The notes beneath the pieces are model-generated. The model was given only the letters and a program-made list of their open reading frames with translations, had not been told where the DNA came from and did not search any database. Source: Gnetum montanum (lineage: Eukaryota > Streptophyta > Gnetopsida > Gnetales > Gnetaceae). From it: a stretch of DNA of 62,000 nucleotides. The stretch spans positions 159,026 to 221,025 of the forward strand of contig MNCI01009293.1 of NCBI GenBank assembly GCA_015680685.1, read 5' to 3'. A program made the translations under genes and the position numbers. Shown piece by piece: positions 41,461 through 53,670 of this stretch. Positions within the stretch are counted from its first letter, which is position 1. Each line of letters begins with the position of its first letter.

Positions 41461-43425
41461 GTTAATCCAACAAAGACAATGCCTCCTATGTCATAAATTC
41501 CATTAGCATAGGTGGCAAACCTAAACTTGTGCAACAACCTTTTGTGATTCGTGTGCCTCCTAACAAGGCAAGGGTCCCCTCTACCTCCACATGTAAGAGG
41601 CTTCCCTTTGTTATCAAAGTGCCACCTTGGGCACCCACAACACCCTTTGTGGTCAAGGTTCCATAGCAATTGTCCACTACGTTCACCCCTTGCCTCCATT
41701 GGCCATGCATTTTTGGTTTTTTCTTGGGTTGTGTTTGTTCATGCATCTACATTTCACCTACTTGCCTATTTTACATGCTACATTTCTTTGTTTACACATT
41801 TCTACTTTTTTTACACATCCATCTACTTAGCTTATGCATTGCATTTGAAAAAACTCCAAAAACACATGGCCCAAAAAGGCCTTAAACTAGCCTATGGCCT
41901 GGAACGGCCTAAAGCTATCACTTTTTGCGTTACTTTTATTTCATTCATACATTTTAAATATTTTTATGACAAGTGTTGCTTGATGTTTTTTTCTTTCTAG
42001 TTGATTTTTGTAGGATCTTGCAAGCACATAGCATGACCATGCATGCAGCATCACACCTTACACAAGAAAGGTAAGCACCAGTCTGGTATGACTATAAACT
42101 GGCACAGCTCATCCTTGGGTCATGACGTTAAATTGGCACAATAGCTTGTCCTTGGGTCATGATGTTAAACTAGCATAACATCCATTGTCCACTACGACAT
42201 TAAACTAGCATTTAGCAGTCTACTAGGACTATAAACTAGCACATCACGGTCTGCTAGGACCTTAAACTGGGTTCACAATCTACCAAGACTTTAAACTATC
42301 ATGTTGTTGATATGATTTGAGCACCTACCATTGGTAAAACCCTTGGGACACTTGCAGCATTATTTCCTCTCACCATTCTACTAATTTTTTGGAGCACCAA
42401 CCATTAGTGCAACCTTCAGAGGACTCATAGCATCGTCACCTTGGCACCTTCACTATCTTCCTAAGCACTTGCAACTGGCACAACATTTGACACATTTGCA
42501 ACATCTTCACATCTAGCACCTGCAACAACTTCGCATTTGACATTTGCACTTGCATTTCATGTTTTGTGATTTTCTTGTCTTCTCTAAGTTGTGTTTGTAG
42601 GATGAAGCCTTGGAGATAGTTGTGCAAAGATGCATCTCATCACAACAACAAGTCACCACATTGCTCTGATGTGCATGATTGGACTATTTGAGCCATTTAA
42701 GAGTGCACATCCCCCTCATCCTTGTTACAGCCTATGCACATTCACTTTGTTATCCTAATATCCTCTCATCTCCCACATACTTATGATTTCACATCCCTCA
42801 AATGCATACACACTATGATGCATATGGCATTCTCTCCACATCAACTGTAGAATCCATGGTTGATGTAACATAACTTGTCCTATGGGGAGCCTCTATTGCA
42901 TGGTCAAAGCCTATGTGGATGTAACATGAATCATCCCTAGGAAACAAAGCCCATCTTCTTGATGGCTAACTTGTAGCTAACATTCAGTAGTAAGCCAAAT
43001 CTAAAGAAGGTTTGCCTCACAACAAAAAAAAACAACAAAGAATAGAAAAAAACACATCCCCAAGCAAATTAACAATGTTGTAGCTTCATAATTGGCCCAG
43101 TCTTAAATTGACTTTGACACTCTAAAAAACACTCCAACGAGAGGTCAACGTTTCAAGGGCAAATCACATCATGCCATGGTCACTATCAACCATGCTAAAT
43201 TTGCATCTTACATCATAATCCACTATTTACATTTCATTCCCACAGTTCAAATTTTATCTCTCTAGCATTGCCTATACCCCTTGTCCCCTAGCATAACCTT
43301 ATTTCCATAGCACTCTTGAGCATGGTCAAACAACATCCAATCTTGTACTAATGAGTGATATTGGTGGCATGTCTAATGTGGTGTTTTGTAATTCTTTGTC
43401 GACGTCTCTCAGGCCACTCTAGACA
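41461..43425 (+). other. Element D 3' region (no pol)
   Basis: The start still contains gag-end or protease-like reading (PFVIRVPPNKARVP near 41541), then T-rich sequence and the minisatellite (42080-42300), then sequence collinear with C1 5831-7356. ORFs at 41551-42000 are low-complexity Phe/Leu/His-rich and unsupported. Confidence 0.6.
42080..42300 (+). repeat. Minisatellite, D 3' region
   Basis: About six degenerate units with (T)CATGAYGTTAAACTAGCA, same family as 5516-5830. Confidence 0.78.
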
Positions 43426-43430
43426 TCAAC

Positions 43431-43439
43431 AAATAGGGG
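43431..43439 (+). promoter_or_regulatory. Polypurine tract of D
   Basis: AAATAGGGG, followed by CCAT and the LTR start. Confidence 0.7.
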
Positions 43440-43443
43440 CCAT

Positions 43444-45097
43444 TGAAACACGACAAAATTTTAGGTCTTGGCATCTTGATTACAAATTTGACTAAGTGTA
43501 AAAATGATTCACATGGTACGCTGCGTAGCGTAGAACCATGTTACGCTGTGTAGTGTAGCACCATGTCTATTGTAGCATAGCACAACGTAGCACCTTGTTA
43601 CGCTATGTAGCATAGCACAATGCAGCACCTTGTTATGCTACATAGCATAGCACAGTGTAGCACCCATATCTACTACAACGTAGCATCCATGTCACGCTGT
43701 GTAGTGTAGCGCAGTAGAAAGCACAACGTAACACCATTTCAAGCTATGCAGTGTAGTATAGCATGGCCAGATTGACACTGTAAGAATCCCATGTCCCACA
43801 TGTAACATGGGATAAGCATAAGCATGGTTTGACCCACCACACTGCCACATGGTACCTAATCCACATTTTTGGTTAATCCTAGCCCTATAAATATCCTTGG
43901 AACCCAAGGGTTATATTCCTAGACCATTGGCATGCCCCAAGGGTTGGCATTTTGTAACTATTGGCATCTCCTAGTGGTTACATTCCTGAACCATTGGCAT
44001 TCCCTAAGGTCTGGCATTTTGTAGCTATTGGCATCTCCCAGCAGTTACATTCCTAGACCATTAGCATTCCTCAAGGGTTGACATCCTGTAACTATTGGCA
44101 TCTCCCATCGATTACATTCCTAGACCATTGGCATTCCCCAAAGGCTAGCATTCCTTAATTGTTGGCATCTCCCAGTGGTTACATTCCTTGATCGTTGGTG
44201 TTCCCCAAGGGTTGGCATTTTGTAACTATTGGCATCTCCCAGCGGTTACATTCCTAGACCATTGGCATTCCCCAAGGGTTGGCATTCTATAACTATTGGC
44301 ATCTCCCAGTGGTTACATTCTTGGACCATTGGCATTCCCCAAGGGTTGGCATTCTGTAACTATTGGCATCTCCCAACTGTTACATTCCTAGACCATTGGC
44401 ATTCCCATGTGGTTGGCCTTCCTTGGATGTAAGCCTTTTTAAGCACTTGGCTTTTGGCATTTTGGAATCTTGGCACTGAGCTTCATGGGTGAACAAGACC
44501 CAGAGCACACAACATCAGTAGAGAGATAGAGTTGCACATCATAGCCCACTACATCCCTATTGCAACCTTGCAGAACATTGCATGGTACATTGCGATGGCC
44601 AACCTGGCAAGCACGGTTCATTACAACGAGGACCAGACTTCACGACCCAATACCACCAAGGCCATGACTATGCTCCTACTATGCCTATGGTACACTATGT
44701 ATACCTTTATGAATTATCCACGCTTCCTCTTTTGGGATGGTGCACTACTATTCTTAAAGTCTATTACATTTCTCAAGCACTTCTCTCTGGAATTTAGTGT
44801 AACGCTTGTACTTTCTTACTATTTCATATATATTTGCACATTCGCATCATTGTTCTTAGGCTGGGACATCCTACTACATTCTAGTTGAGCTATACCTAAT
44901 GCCCACGCATAACGTAGCATAAACTCTTTTCACACATGATCATGTTAACACCACGTAAGTCCTTGTTTGATCAACAAGACCATTTAGCGCATCCCATTTC
45001 TATTTTCTCTAGCATGTCCCTCGCATGGATTTGGGGTTAGGCTATGCACCCAAAGACCTCTCGGTGTTTCTAGCCACCAATGTTTTTTGTCACTACA
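43444..45097 (+). mobile_element. 3' LTR of element D
   Basis: Starts TGAAACACGACAAAATTTTA and ends CACTACA directly before CTAAT. Same internal order as the 5' LTR: GTAGC dyads, TATAAATA at 43886-43893, the 66-bp tandem array (43905-44410), then CATGTTAACACCACGTAAG. Confidence 0.9.
43886..43893 (+). promoter_or_regulatory. TATA box, D 3' LTR
   Basis: TATAAATA followed by TCC. Confidence 0.6.
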
Positions 45098-45102
45098 CTA
45101 AT
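45098..45102. repeat. Target site duplication of D, right (CTAAT)
   Basis: CTAAT directly follows CACTACA and equals 37535-37539. Confidence 0.92.
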
Positions 45103-45700
45103 CCTCTGGTTCAATCTAATTTTGGTTATAGCCACTATAATAATCTAGAAAGCTCTAGTAGTAATACCCAGAAATGGTGTCAAACACTTGGTCCATAAAT
45201 GGCGATGAAAAGTGATCTTTGTAAGTTTCCATGTTCAATAGATTGAAATCAATATAGATCCTCCATTTGCTATCCTTCTTTGGCATTATCACAAGTTGAC
45301 TAATCCACTTGCTATCTACAATGGGATAGATGAACCTTTTCTTAAGGAGTTGTTTAATCTTCTCTTTCATAATCTACTTTAGTTTAGGGTTCAATCATCG
45401 CTATGAATTTCTCTTTGGCTTGATGGCAGGATCTATGTAGATGTGGTGCTAGCATAACCTAAGATCAATTCCATTGAGTTTAGGATATGACCAAGCAAAA
45501 GTTGTTGTCCATTTATTGACCACCTCCAACAACTTATTTTTCTGTATAGGTGCAATGTTGGCATTAATGATAACAAGCTTTTCATTATTTAGAAAGACAT
45601 ATTCCATTCTATCCAATAAAGGTTTTAGCTTTAGGGGCTCTTGTTTAAATATTTCAAGAATCTCCAACTCTCCCCAGTTGGTTTCATCAAGTTCATCATC
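45103..45700 (-). pseudogene. pol: Element F reverse transcriptase, N-terminal part and linker
   Basis: Minus strand: linker EILEIFKQEPLKLKPLLDRM near 45665, KWTTTFAWSYPKLNGIDLRL near 45510, then RT KIKQLLKKRFIYPIVDSKW at 45364, YIDFNLLNMETYKDHFSSP near 45250 and FMDQVFDTISGYYY near 45190. YSGYNQN follows at about 45140. RT is cut by D at 45102. Confidence 0.86.
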
Positions 45701-45959
45701 AAAGAGTTGGCAATGAACTTACTCTAGTTCATCCATGCCTTCAATGTAGGCACTCATAAGGCTCTTAGTTGATTCCATGCATATTGTTGAGTTGCTATTA
45801 GGATCAGCTATTAGCCACTAGTTGCCCTTCTATTTTGTGGTTGTTGCATACAAACACCTTTGAATTTCTATTATATTAGCATACTATTTGTATGCTATGA
45901 TAAATGGGCTTTTTACATATCATAATTTCTTTACATAGTTGGACCCTGTGTCATTGTAC

Positions 45960-46560
45960 ACAATGCATGGAACATGCTTCCTCTCTATATTTCCAAAATA
46001 ATTTCCTTTGAAATTTCCAAGAAGAGATCTTTGATTCCTATTCATGCATCAATGGTATTCAACTAAGCCCTTCACATGATGATTTGGAGGTTCCCTGGGC
46101 AATTATTAACATGAATCACCAGGAAGTTAATAGGATAGGATCAACCATAAATGGTGGTCACAATATCCTCCACCAATCCCAAGGGAATGGTGATGGACTA
46201 ATCTACCAACTCAAGAGGAATGTTGCTCTTTTTGAGTGGAGGCAGGTTCTATGCTTTTTACATTTCATGGGAAATCAAACTCACACCAGAACCTGAGTTT
46301 AGAAGAGCTTTACAAGGCTTATTTCTAGTGATTTGCAAATAAATTAGGGGACTCCCATGATTAAATCTTCTCTTGGGAAGGTTTCTAACCTTAATTCAAT
46401 CCATGATAACATGGATCAACATCATGGTATGCACTTTGGAAGGCATTTGGTTTGAAGTGACCTTAAATGAGATTGCAAAAGATGAGGGAGAAGTAGGGTC
46501 ATCAGTTGCAAGTGTATATGAGGGCTTAGAAGGACTACTAATTTGGAAGAAAGGTCCTTT
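45960..46560 (-). pseudogene. pro: Element F aspartic protease region (decayed)
   Basis: Minus strand PCKALLNSGSGVSLISHEM (near 46310). The catalytic Asp of DSG is Asn. NFLVIHVNN near 46130 and the QIIM-stop-RA-stop-L remnant of PIIMGRAWL near 46085 follow. Confidence 0.82.
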
Positions 46561-48300
46561 TGGAGGTTTTTTCTTTAAACCACTCAGCTGAGGAGTTAGT
46601 TATAAGTTAACAGCCCTTGTGGCATTTCTTTGCTATGGCTGGGTAGGAATTTCACTGTACATGGATGGATCTGGTAGTAGTTGAGTTGAGGGCGAAGGTA
46701 TAGGTGTGGAAGGATGAGGAGGATAAAATAGAAATGGGAATTCCCATCTTGGAGATTGAGCTCTAAAATATTCAAGAGAGTAGTAGTGGTGTTGAAAGGA
46801 GATGTGATTAGAAGATTCATGTGGAGAAATCAACTACTAAGCGTAGTACCCATATGGATTTGGTTGCTAATAAAGGTACTAGTACCTTGGTGGTGGCTTC
46901 CCCCATGACTATGGGTGTTGCCACTACTAGTACTACTCATGAGGTTGGGGTGGAGCTTCACTTGGATAGTAGATTTGTTGTTATTGGAATTTCCTATAGT
47001 TGTCTTGAGGATAAGGCAACCTCCTGGGTGCTTACCTTCTTGCCAATCTTGGATTCAGCACATACACCCTAGACTCCTAAAACTATGAAATAATGAGGCA
47101 ACATCCCTTAGGATGCTCATAGTGGTAGATGTCACATCCACCACCATCATCTATTTCAAATTCCACAACTTCTTCAATGGTAGAAGCTTTGCACTTACCC
47201 CTTTGATGGGTACATTTAGCTTCTTTCATTTTGATTTGGTCATGATCGCTACCTTGTTATTTACACTCTTCTGTGATTTTCAGAGTAATTTGAAATTTTT
47301 CATCTAAAGAATTCTACATTTTATTTAGCATATTCAGTGATTCTCATGACCTTTGCAATATTCAGCACATTTCTTGTTGCAAACAAAGGCTCATCATAGT
47401 CATAGCCTTTGTGATGGCCATGATGCCTATGATGTCCTTTGTTGTTCTTTATTTCATGGTGGTGGGCCTCCCTTGATTTCCCATGCCCTCAATATCTACT
47501 AGTCTAATGGGCCCTATGGTCATCTTTGTCCCACCAATCACCTCCATGATGATTACATCTTCTGCAGCTTCAATCAAATCTACAAGAGGAAGAAGATGAG
47601 GATGTTAAAGGTGAAGAGGGAGGAGAGCCAGCACTAGCATAATGCCTACTACCCCCTCTTCTTCAATCATGGCCATGATCATCATGCTTGTGTTCATCAT
47701 GATTCTTGTCCACATTCTTACCTTAGCTCCCACTTTTGAAGCCTGCATGGTCATGGGACCCATTCTTCCCTAAACTAGAATTATTTATAGTGGATTGTAA
47801 GTTTTGGTTCAAGGGCCCCTTATCAAAGAAAATGGGAGAAAAGTTAGTGAATTCAGAACCTGTAAAAAATGAATCCTCTCCTTCTTTTTGATGCAGTAGG
47901 AACAAGGGGTTTGTGAACCATTTCCTTTTCAAAGCTTCATAATGCATCTTCTTCTACTGATCTTTCTTACATTATGCCTCAATGGGATGATAATCTTGAT
48001 AGTGATGTTCCTCTATAATGTATTTGACATTGAGCCCTTAGATGCCTAATATATGAGAGTTTGAAGCAACATTGCAGGAACTGATTGATTGGGCAGCTAC
48101 ACAATGTTGCCCTCCATTTTCCTCCACTATAGCTATTCATCCTAATTCAAGATGAAGGTGAAGTTTGGCACATACTCATCAAGATGAGTATAGACCACTC
48201 TACATTATTGGGGCATTGATGGTTTTGACCCTTCATGCCTTTGTTAATTGGATGTATGTTGGAACAACTATCGAAATTTAGCCCTATGAGAAGAAGACAT
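46561..48300 (-). pseudogene. gag: Element F gag (decayed)
   Basis: Minus-strand ATG at 48300 starts MSSSHRAKF, matching A gag MSPSSYES. VVYTHLDEYVPNFTFIL near 48190 matches A (HLDEYIPNFTFIL). A His/Met/Arg-rich segment follows (47700-47400). The capsid-like part expected next (IPKFEG...) is not recognisable: sequence jumps from the N-terminal segment to the C-terminal one (near 47060), so F gag probably carries an internal deletion. Confidence 0.72.
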
Positions 48301-48431
48301 TTTATTTTGAAAGAAAAATAGTGTGGTTATACTATTATTATGATTTATAATGATTGTGACTTTAAGGTTCATTACAACATATTTTAATAATTTCACTAAC
48401 TTCTAGGTAGCACATGTAGCTAACTAAAGCC

Positions 48432-48448
48432 CTTAACAATGGCACCAA
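48432..48448 (-). promoter_or_regulatory. Primer-binding site of F
   Basis: Minus strand TGGTGCCATTGTTAAGG, again TGGCGCCGTTGCCGGGG altered only by transitions. Confidence 0.8.
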
Positions 48449-48505
48449 TGATGAGCAATGAGCAATCCATATGCCCAATCATACGAATCACTAGCGAGCA
48501 TTCCA
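48449..48505 (-). mobile_element. Remnant of F 5' LTR
   Basis: TGATGAGCAATGAGCAATCC, then CCAATCATACGAATCACTAGC on the plus strand, matches the low-coordinate end of the F 3' LTR (30499-30550). Homology stops between 48495 and 48510. Confidence 0.8.
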
Positions 48506-48510
48506 TAGAT

Positions 48511-49990
48511 ATGAAAAACATTACAAGATTTGAAGGTGGTTGTAATGTTGATCCATACCATCACCTTCAAGCTTTCCACAATGCCTAAGCCCTACAAAAC
48601 ATCAAAAGTTAAGGTTGTTTCCCATAACACTTGTGAAGGAGGTTGAGAGTTGGTACAAGTCATTAGAACCTAAATCAATCAGATGCTAGAGTATCATGCT
48701 TGAACTCTTTAATGATAAATATCAAACTTATTCATGAGTGTCCAACTTAAAGAAAAAAATCTAGGGATGGAAGAAATGGAGTCATGAGACCCTTGATGTA
48801 GCAATGGGCATTTACTATTTATTGGTGCATAAATGCCTAGGCCATGAATTTTCACCAAGAGAATAGCTCAAGCACATTGTAGATGGGCTACAAAGCAAAA
48901 CCAAAGAGACTCTTGGGTTTACACCTAAGGTAGATTATCAAAAATGATTATCAATCACATCCAAAGACTAATTGACCTAGTGGCAAAGGAGGAAGGTGAG
49001 CTAAGGAGGGAATCAACTAAATAGTATAAGAAAGATCCATTAATTTAAAAAAGAGATGCATAAGTCTGTGATACATAAGAGGAAACCTTAAACCAGGCCA
49101 TCCAGAAAATGATTCTACCAATCCAAAAATTTATAAATGATATTTGCAACCAAAGTAGAGAAAATGTGGAATTCCTTTGATGAAAAATTTGCAACTACAT
49201 TGAAGATTATGAAGTAAAGAACTAAGTAAGCCATTGGAAAAGTTAGAGACAAGATAGAGAAGAAAGAGTTTGAAGAAAAAGACAAAGTTTCTTTAATGGC
49301 TGAGTACTCAAACACTGGCTCCATAGATAAGAAAGATTGCATTGTGTGAGTATGAACATCCAAAGGGATGTTATCTTATCATGGAACATTTACAAGAGAT
49401 AGGGGCATATGCATTCAATCCAAAATTTGTTAAAAAATAGATGCCAAAATGGTTACCTTATCCTCAAGGTAACTACTGATAGAACCTCCAACCAATGTAT
49501 TATCCTAGTGGAGCTCTGTCATAACTGTAGGAGCACTATTATTAGTAGTGGCAACAACCTCAATTGTGGGCTATGCAACCAAGACATCAACAATATCTAT
49601 ACAGATAGCCAGATCTATATGGATATTTTTTCCAACATCCAATATCACCTAGTAATGTAGCTATTTAGATCCCATAGTCCTATTCAGCAGAATACCACCA
49701 GTCAATGATACCAAGGACAAACCCAAACTCATATGTGCATCCACCAATAGCTAGTCATTCTAATCAGCACCTAAATCCTCTACCACCAGTGCCACCTCCT
49801 ATTATGTAGGGGAAATTTCCATCACAACCATAGTAGAGGAATGCTACTAGGGTAGTTAATATGCACAAGGAGATGGTCACCTATGAATCTCAATCTAGGA
49901 AATGACCATTCCTTAAAATAATTTTAGAAAAGATTCAACGAATGGAAAACATGTCCACTTCCACCCCATCTACATCAAGTCCTTCTCAAC
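48511..49990 (+). pseudogene. gag: Element G gag, capsid and C-terminus (decayed)
   Basis: MKNITRFEGGCNVDPYHHLQ at 48511 matches A MNNIPKFEG. LVKEVESW-type and LELFNDKYQTY (about 48700) follow, then HKCLGHEFSPRE (about 48835). CEYEHPKGCYLI near 49348 is the shared C-terminal block. Stops and frame changes throughout. The gag N-terminus, primer site and 5' LTR are absent. Confidence 0.83.
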
Positions 49991-50059
49991 ATAGCAAGCT
50001 TATAACTTCTTCAAGTTCAAATATCACAACTATCATGCTTGCTTAGATAATAACTCATT

Positions 50060-50540
50060 GGATTAAGGTAGGGGCTCTTCCACAAAAGAGAACTGATCCA
50101 AGAAGTCCCTTAGTTTATCTCCAAATAGTAGGACAAAAGCCATGCAAAGCTCTACTAGATTCTAGGTCTAGAGTAAATCTAATATCTTTAACATGTATTA
50201 GGCCTAGAACCTACCACCACTAAAGAAAAGTAACATTCGCTTAGAGCTTATAGAACAGTTAATCACAGTTCCACTTGGATAGGTGGATGATGTCATTACT
50301 ACCATTAGTGGCTAGTCCTACCCTGCTGATTTTCTAGTCATTCATGTAGGAAACAATAAGGGAGAATTCCCAATTATCATGGGAAGAGATTAGCTTAGCA
50401 CTATGGATGCTAAGCTTGAAATTTGTGATTTGTCCTTAGATATTTTCAATGAAGATGAAGCCAAAATCATATGAAGATGAAGAGTTCCATATATTGCATA
50501 CAGTGATAATGGGTGCAATTGTGTGCAAAGTATCTAGGCT
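50060..50540 (+). pseudogene. pro: Element G aspartic protease region (decayed)
   Basis: PCKALLDSRSRVNLIS near 50137: the active-site Gly of DSG is Arg. VPLG-type near 50270, FLVIHVGNNKGEFPIIMGR near 50335 and then a stop at the Trp-like position complete the domain. Confidence 0.84.
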
Positions 50541-50779
50541 ATCAAACAATATGAGACCAAGGCATGTAATAGATGTGTAGAAACAAGATGTGTGAAAAAC
50601 TATTTGTATGTAGCAGTTGCACAACAAGAGGGCACCTAGTGGTTAATTACAAGTGAAGAAACTTAATTCGACAAGTACATGGAACTAAAAGAACAAATCA
50701 TTAGTACCTACATTACGGAAATTGAAAAGTTAGAATAACTAAGAAAAGAACACTCCTACCCTCAAATCAATCAGGAAGA

Positions 50780-51870
50780 AGAAATAGACTAGGGATACCT
50801 AGAGATCCCAAACACATTGGAATAAAAACCCCTAGAATTGACCACCCTATTGGAAACATTGGAATATGCATTTTTGAACAACGAGAAGTTGTTGATTATC
50901 AATGCCAACCTAGAAAAAGAGTAGAAAAGGAAACTACTAAAAGTGCTTAATAGATGGCCTATAGCATTCATGTGGTCTTATGATGAGATCACAAGAATTG
51001 ATCCATGAATTTGTCAACATTGGATTTATACAGATCTTTGCAGTCAAATGAAAACACCAACCTTAATGAAGACTCAATTCTAAACTAAAGGAGGTAGTCA
51101 AGCAAGAATTGAAGAAGTTGCTAAAGGAAAGATTCATCTATCCTATTGTGAATAGTGAATGGGTCAATTCTTTAGTGATTGTTTCAAAGAAGGGGGGAAA
51201 ATGGCATGTTTGCATTGACTTCCAAATGTTGAATTCTATCATGTTGAAGGATCACTTTCCTTTTCCATTTGTTGATCAAGTCCTAGACACATTGTAAGAT
51301 AAGATTATTATAGTTTTCTAGATGGATATAGTGGATACAATCAGATCCTCATTACACCTAAAGACTAGGCAAAAACAATGTTCATCGATCCATGAGGAAC
51401 ATTTTCTTATAGACAAATGTCCTTTGGTCTCTACAATGCACCAACCACCTTCCAAAGACTAGTATTAAGTATCTTCCAAAAGAAAATAGGCAATGGTATT
51501 GACGTATTTATGGATGATTTTTCCATGTACAGGCTAGATTTCAAACAAGCATTGGACTAGTTGGAACATGTAGTTGAAAGATGTGTTGAAACTAATTTTA
51601 AGCTCAACTGGTAGAAGAGCCATCTCATGGTCCAAGAAGGCATAGTGTTGGGACATAAAATCTCCCAGAAGGGTATTGAGGTAGATCCCAAAAAAATCAG
51701 AGTCATCCAAAATATCACTAAATGATCACAGATAGTGAAAGACGTAATATCCTTTTTAGGCCATACAGGATACTCTAGGAGGTTCATTATAAACTTTTTA
51801 AAGATAGCCAAACCACTTGTATCACTCATGAAGAAGGATGCATTCTTTGAGTGGACTAAGTCATGTGAGA
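50780..51870 (+). pseudogene. pol: Element G reverse transcriptase (decayed)
   Basis: KKLLKERFIYPIVNSEW at 51109, SLVIVSKKGGKWHVC near 51170, FPFPFVDQVLDTL near 51262. One base is missing near 51297-51310 relative to A, shifting the frame before YYSFLDGYSGYNQI. The box FMDDFSMY (about 51509) is intact. LGHKISQKGIEVDPKKI follows. Athila type. Confidence 0.88.
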
Positions 51871-52330
51871 AGGCATTCAAGGCTCTGAAGTAGAAATTAG
51901 TTGAGACACCAATCCTCCAAGCTTTGGATTAGTCAAGGCATTTTTGTATCATGACTAATGCTTCTAACTATGCACTTGGTGTAGTATTGACATAACTTGA
52001 TAATTAGAAAAGATCATACGACATATACTATGCTAGCGAAAGCATCACCAAAGCATAATTAAATTAAACCAAAATTGAAAAGGAGCTAATGGCTATGGTG
52101 TAAGCACTTGAAAATTTCAAACATTATGTGCTTAGTTATCAAATCTATATCCACATCGATCATAGTGGCATTTGATTTCTTTTGAACCAACCAGTGGTTA
52201 GTCCTAGAGTGATAAGATGACTTGTTATTCATCAAGAGTTTGACATCACAATAATTGATAAGAAAGAAATAGAAATCATAGTAGCTGATCATTTATTAAG
52301 TTTGAAATGGGACTCAAACAATCAAGTCGA
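51871..52330 (+). pseudogene. pol: Element G RNase H (decayed)
   Basis: FFEWTKSCEKAFKALK near 51846, then MTNASNYALGVVL near 51950, with Asn at the first catalytic Asp. KIEKELMAMV near 52072 and EIIVADHLLSLKWD near 52270 complete it. Confidence 0.85.
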
Positions 52331-53670
52331 AACTTTATCAAATCAATTTCCCAATGAGGATCTGTTTATGAGAACAGTAAAGGTTGTAGATTCAACAAGG
52401 AAGTCATGGACTGAAGAGTACCTAAATTATCTAACAAAACAAGAGGTTTATATTGAATGGAATAGAAAAAAATGTGAGTAATTCCTTGACAAAGCAAAGC
52501 AATATATGGAAATTAATTGTAATTTATAAAAGATATGTGTAGATGGGCTTATTATATGGTGTATGCTATATCATGATTAAAAAAGAATTTTACAGGATGC
52601 CCATGAAGGCCCATGTGGTGGCCACTATGCAGGGTGTAGAAAAACACTCAAACTACTTATGGAAAGCTACTTTTGGCCTACTTTATTTAGAGATTCCCAC
52701 ATTTTTGCATAGTCTTATAAATGTTGCCAAAAGGATGGAGGAATTATGGCCAGATATGAAGGGCCACAACATTGGAAATAGCCACTAGAGCCTTTTGATA
52801 TCTAGGGAATTAATTTTATGGGGCCCATTAAACCAATGTAAAATGGAAAAGTGTATATTATTATGATTTTGGATTACTATACAAAGTGGGCAAAGGCAGC
52901 AATAGTAAAAAGACTATACAACAAAGATAGCTACTAAATGTTTTCAACAACATGTGATGAATAGATTTGGAGTAACAAGAATGCTTATATTAGATAATGG
53001 GACTCACTTCACCAATGCTACATTTAAGAAACTCATGCAACAACTTGGGGTGAACCATAAGCTAAAAACACCATATCATCACCAAGAAAAAGATCAAGTC
53101 AAAGTAACTAACCATGAAATTACTAGAATACTCACTAGGATGGTTAGTAGGTTTAGAATGGATTAGAGTACTAAATTAAATGATGCTCTATGGGCCTATA
53201 GGATGTCCTAAAAACTACCTATAGGATACACACCATATGAGTTAGTTTGTGACAAGTTGCTAAAGCTTCCAATCCAAGGAGAGCTTCACACTTTAGCTAC
53301 TACCAATGAACTTGACCTTAATTTGAGCTTAGCCTAAAAGGAATGTCTAATGAACCTAAATATTGTAGATGAGAATCAACCAGTAGCACTTACAAGTAGT
53401 AAACTATATAAGGATTACTCCGAACTTAGGCATGATACATGGATAATGCATGTAACCATACAATTGGGTGACAAGGTCCTTTATTATAATCCTAACCATT
53501 TACCCCAGAAAGCTAAATTTTAGACACTTTGGGAGAGACCATACATTGTGCAAGCCACTTATCCATTTGGTGCGTTACACATCCACTACCCATCCTATCC
53601 ACACAATCTTATCCTTGTTAATATCCAACAAGTCAAACCATACTATGAATATTTTAAGGAGCCTACCTGA
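52331..53670 (+). pseudogene. pol: Element G integrase (decayed)
   Basis: AHEGPCGGHYAGCRK near 52597 (zinc finger), LEPFDI-stop-GINFMGPI near 52790 with Asn for the first catalytic Asp (GIDFMGP), LDNGTHFTNATFKKL near 52990 and YHHQEKDQVKVTNHEIT near 53070, with Lys for the catalytic Glu. The C-terminal domain reads LGDKVLYYNPNHLPQKAKF at 53464 and ILVNIQQVKPYYEYF near 53611. 52954-53163 is open. Confidence 0.88.

Larger units (their letters stand above)
37540..45097 (+). mobile_element. Complete Tat-like element D, gag only
   Basis: Two long LTRs (about 1.62 and 1.65 kb), a primer site, gag, a 3' region collinear with C1, a polypurine tract and a perfect CTAAT duplication. Internal length is only about 4.3 kb, and no protease, RT, RNase H or integrase is present, so it is a non-autonomous derivative. 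Inserted in RT of element F. Confidence 0.92.
45103..48505 (-). mobile_element. Athila-like element F, 5' part
   Basis: Minus-strand order from high to low: LTR remnant (48449-48505), primer site, gag, protease, start of RT. The 5' LTR is cut short where element G sequence begins. Confidence 0.87.

Noticed and set aside
41551-42000. 149-codon ORF downstream of D gag
   Set aside because: Phe/His/Leu-rich low-complexity reading over T-rich sequence; overlapping ORFs in other frames are equally long, and C1 does not conserve it.
51557-51880. Minus-strand 107-codon ORF in G
   Set aside because: Shadow of the RT/RNase H frame on the plus strand.
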